Shown one piece after another: positions 63,134-64,000 of a stretch of 64,000 nucleotides of DNA. The stretch covers positions 1-64,000 of the forward strand of contig JAFQFZ010000064.1 in the NCBI GenBank assembly GCA_017398425.1, given 5' to 3'. Position 1 is the first letter of the stretch, and each line of letters starts with the position of its first letter. The translations under genes and the position numbers were made by a program. The DNA is from Clostridia bacterium. Lineage in GTDB: Bacteria; Bacillota; Clostridia; Oscillospirales; Acutalibacteraceae. The notes under the pieces are model-generated. The model was not told where the DNA came from. It was given only the letters and a program-made list of their open reading frames with translations, and made no database searches.

Positions 63134-63832
63134 TTATCGCAATATAACGGCTAGTTTGTCGCCAAATTCGGTGCGTATGTATGTTTTGTCGTTCGCAGAA
63201 AAGCGTTCCATTGAAGCTGCCGAAATTCCAAATCCCCTGCTAGTCTGTTCAAAAATAGAGTTTTCGTTTGTTTCTGTCATCAAGCCCAACGCTTCCAAAC
63301 GAAGAACAGATTCTCCGCCGATATTACGATGAACTATAACTTTTCCATCTGCCGATATTAAAGTTCCGCAGTCTAACAACAAAAAACGATCAATCACTTC
63401 TGCGTACATAGTAAATTCTTCCCAGATAATATCTCCGTCCAAATATGCCAGATACAGTTTAGCCAGCATCCTTGCCTTGTCAAAGCGGACGTAACGGTCG
63501 ATTAAAATGAGAATATACTCCAATTCTTTCTGGCGGAACTTTGCTTTGGAAAGAAACTTCTGTTTTCTTTCCTCCAGTTTTTCAGGAGTTACTGTTCCTG
63601 CATTTATTTCTTGAATAAATGCTTTTAATTTGTAGAAGCTGTACTTTTCCTGTACTTTACTTGTTATATTACAAAGCTTTAATGCAGCGCCAACAAAAGG
63701 AATATCCTTAAGAATACCATCTTCACCGACACAAGTATCTAAAGTAAATTCCACTGCTTCTCCAGCAAATTCAGCAATATCAGCACCAATTGAGTTACCG
63801 AAGGATTCAACCAAGTAATTATTCTCTTCCAC
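63134..63832 (-). CDS. Hypothetical protein, likely partner of the KAP NTPase
   Basis: A 232-residue protein. The N-terminal half has a hydrophobic stretch (IPFVGAALKLCNITSKV) like a membrane-associated helix pair; the middle is helical (RQKELEYILILIDRYVRF and KLYLAYLDGDIIWEEF); the end looks like a winged-helix (LRLEALGLM). I recall similar proteins beside phage or defence genes but no function. It starts with GTG, behind the GGAGGTG that ends hsdS, and its stop touches the RBS of the KAP gene, so translation is coupled along the row. Confidence 0.7.
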   Translation of the reverse strand: MEENNYLVESFGNSIGADIAEFAGEAVEFTLDTCVGEDGILKDIPFVGAALKLCNITSKVQEKYSFYKLKAFIQEINAGTVTPEKLEERKQKFLSKAKFRQKELEYILILIDRYVRFDKARMLAKLYLAYLDGDIIWEEFTMYAEVIDRFLLLDCGTLISADGKVIVHRNIGGESVLRLEALGLMTETNENSIFEQTSRGFGISAASMERFSANDKTYIRTEFGDKLAVILR

Positions 63833-63835
63833 TTT

Positions 63836-64000
63836 TTACACCTCCAATTCGCCGCCCATCAGTTTAGGCAACAGACGATCACGAGCTTCTGTTAAACATA
63901 AATTTTGTTTTTGTAATAATCTCCGTCTTTCAAATAAAGGCGATACACTTTGAGTAAAACTGTCCATTAGTTGTTTGGATGGACATAAAACAATCGTTTG
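63836..64000 (-). CDS. hsdS: Type I restriction specificity subunit (C-terminal fragment; cut by window end)
   Basis: Only the last 54 codons are present. The translation ends with LPKLMGGELEV and a stop at 63838-63836, the usual end of HsdS proteins, with the preceding helix SFTQSVSPLFERRRLLQKQN matching the distal conserved coiled-coil. The rest, and presumably hsdM, lie beyond position 64000. Its last codons contain the RBS of the next gene. Confidence 0.85.
   Translation of the reverse strand, partial: QTIVLCPSKQLMDSFTQSVSPLFERRRLLQKQNLCLTEARDRLLPKLMGGELEV

Noticed and set aside
58657..63832. A prophage or integrative element at the AT-rich end
   Set aside because: No integrase, att-like repeat or phage structural gene is visible within the window, so only an accessory restriction locus is supported.

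Overview
The window comes from the chromosome of a spore-forming anaerobic Firmicute, most likely an Oscillospirales/Ruminococcaceae-type Clostridium relative. The evidence is a scattered set of sporulation genes (spoIIGA-sigE, spoIVB, bofA-cwlD, spo0A, spoIIP, spoVAC), strong A/G-rich ribosome binding sites, a T-box leader before thrS, rubrerythrin with rubredoxin, and secreted dockerin-tagged proteins of the kind found in gut or plant-degrading clostridia. Base composition is moderately GC-rich. Two stretches (about 28.3-31.9 kb and 61.8-64.0 kb) look AT-richer and are probably accessory. No tRNA, rRNA, CRISPR array, transposase or phage structural gene was found.

Layout: 0.3-9.5 kb holds spoIIGA-sigE, a choloylglycine-hydrolase-family enzyme, a FliB-like methylase, spoIVB, a SLOG-type protein, a Cys-rich protein, a P-type ATPase and bofA-cwlD. 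9.5-21 kb is metabolism and housekeeping: folD-lgt-yfmH-yfmF, a sugar isomerase-like protein, spo0A, purC, azlCD and serC-serA. 21-27.5 kb carries two tandem CotH-kinase paralogues, each with a signal peptide and C-terminal dockerin. A third dockerin protein, a metallophosphoesterase, lies at 43.7-46.9 kb. 28-32 kb is a two-component system in an ATGA-linked operon with a membrane-anchored protein, followed by a C39-like secreted peptidase. The promoters of both units share GATACAA boxes at 11-bp multiples.

32-44 kb contains a P-loop protein, murT-gatD (the GatD lacks both catalytic glutaminase residues), an ECF sigma/anti-sigma pair, a surface protein, spoIIP, rpsT, birA, rplM-rpsI and T-box-controlled thrS. 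47-49 kb is an oxygen-defence and thiol-redox group (ccdA, tlpA, rubredoxin, rubrerythrin). 49-52 kb has spoVAC and a Y-family DNA polymerase with a small partner; LexA-like boxes lie upstream. 52-58.6 kb holds small conserved or hypothetical genes, including a peptide deformylase, a VWA protein with a strong RBS-occluding hairpin, a Spx/ArsC-like protein and a chimeric DUF4186 gene fused to an alcohol dehydrogenase remnant.

58.6-64 kb is the 3' part of a type I restriction-modification locus: hsdS (partial), then a two-gene insertion (a 232-residue protein and a frameshifted KAP-family NTPase), then hsdR, all tightly spaced on the minus strand. This insertion is the best candidate for an undescribed system. 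The second is the two-component/C39 module with its promoter-dependent RBS hairpin.
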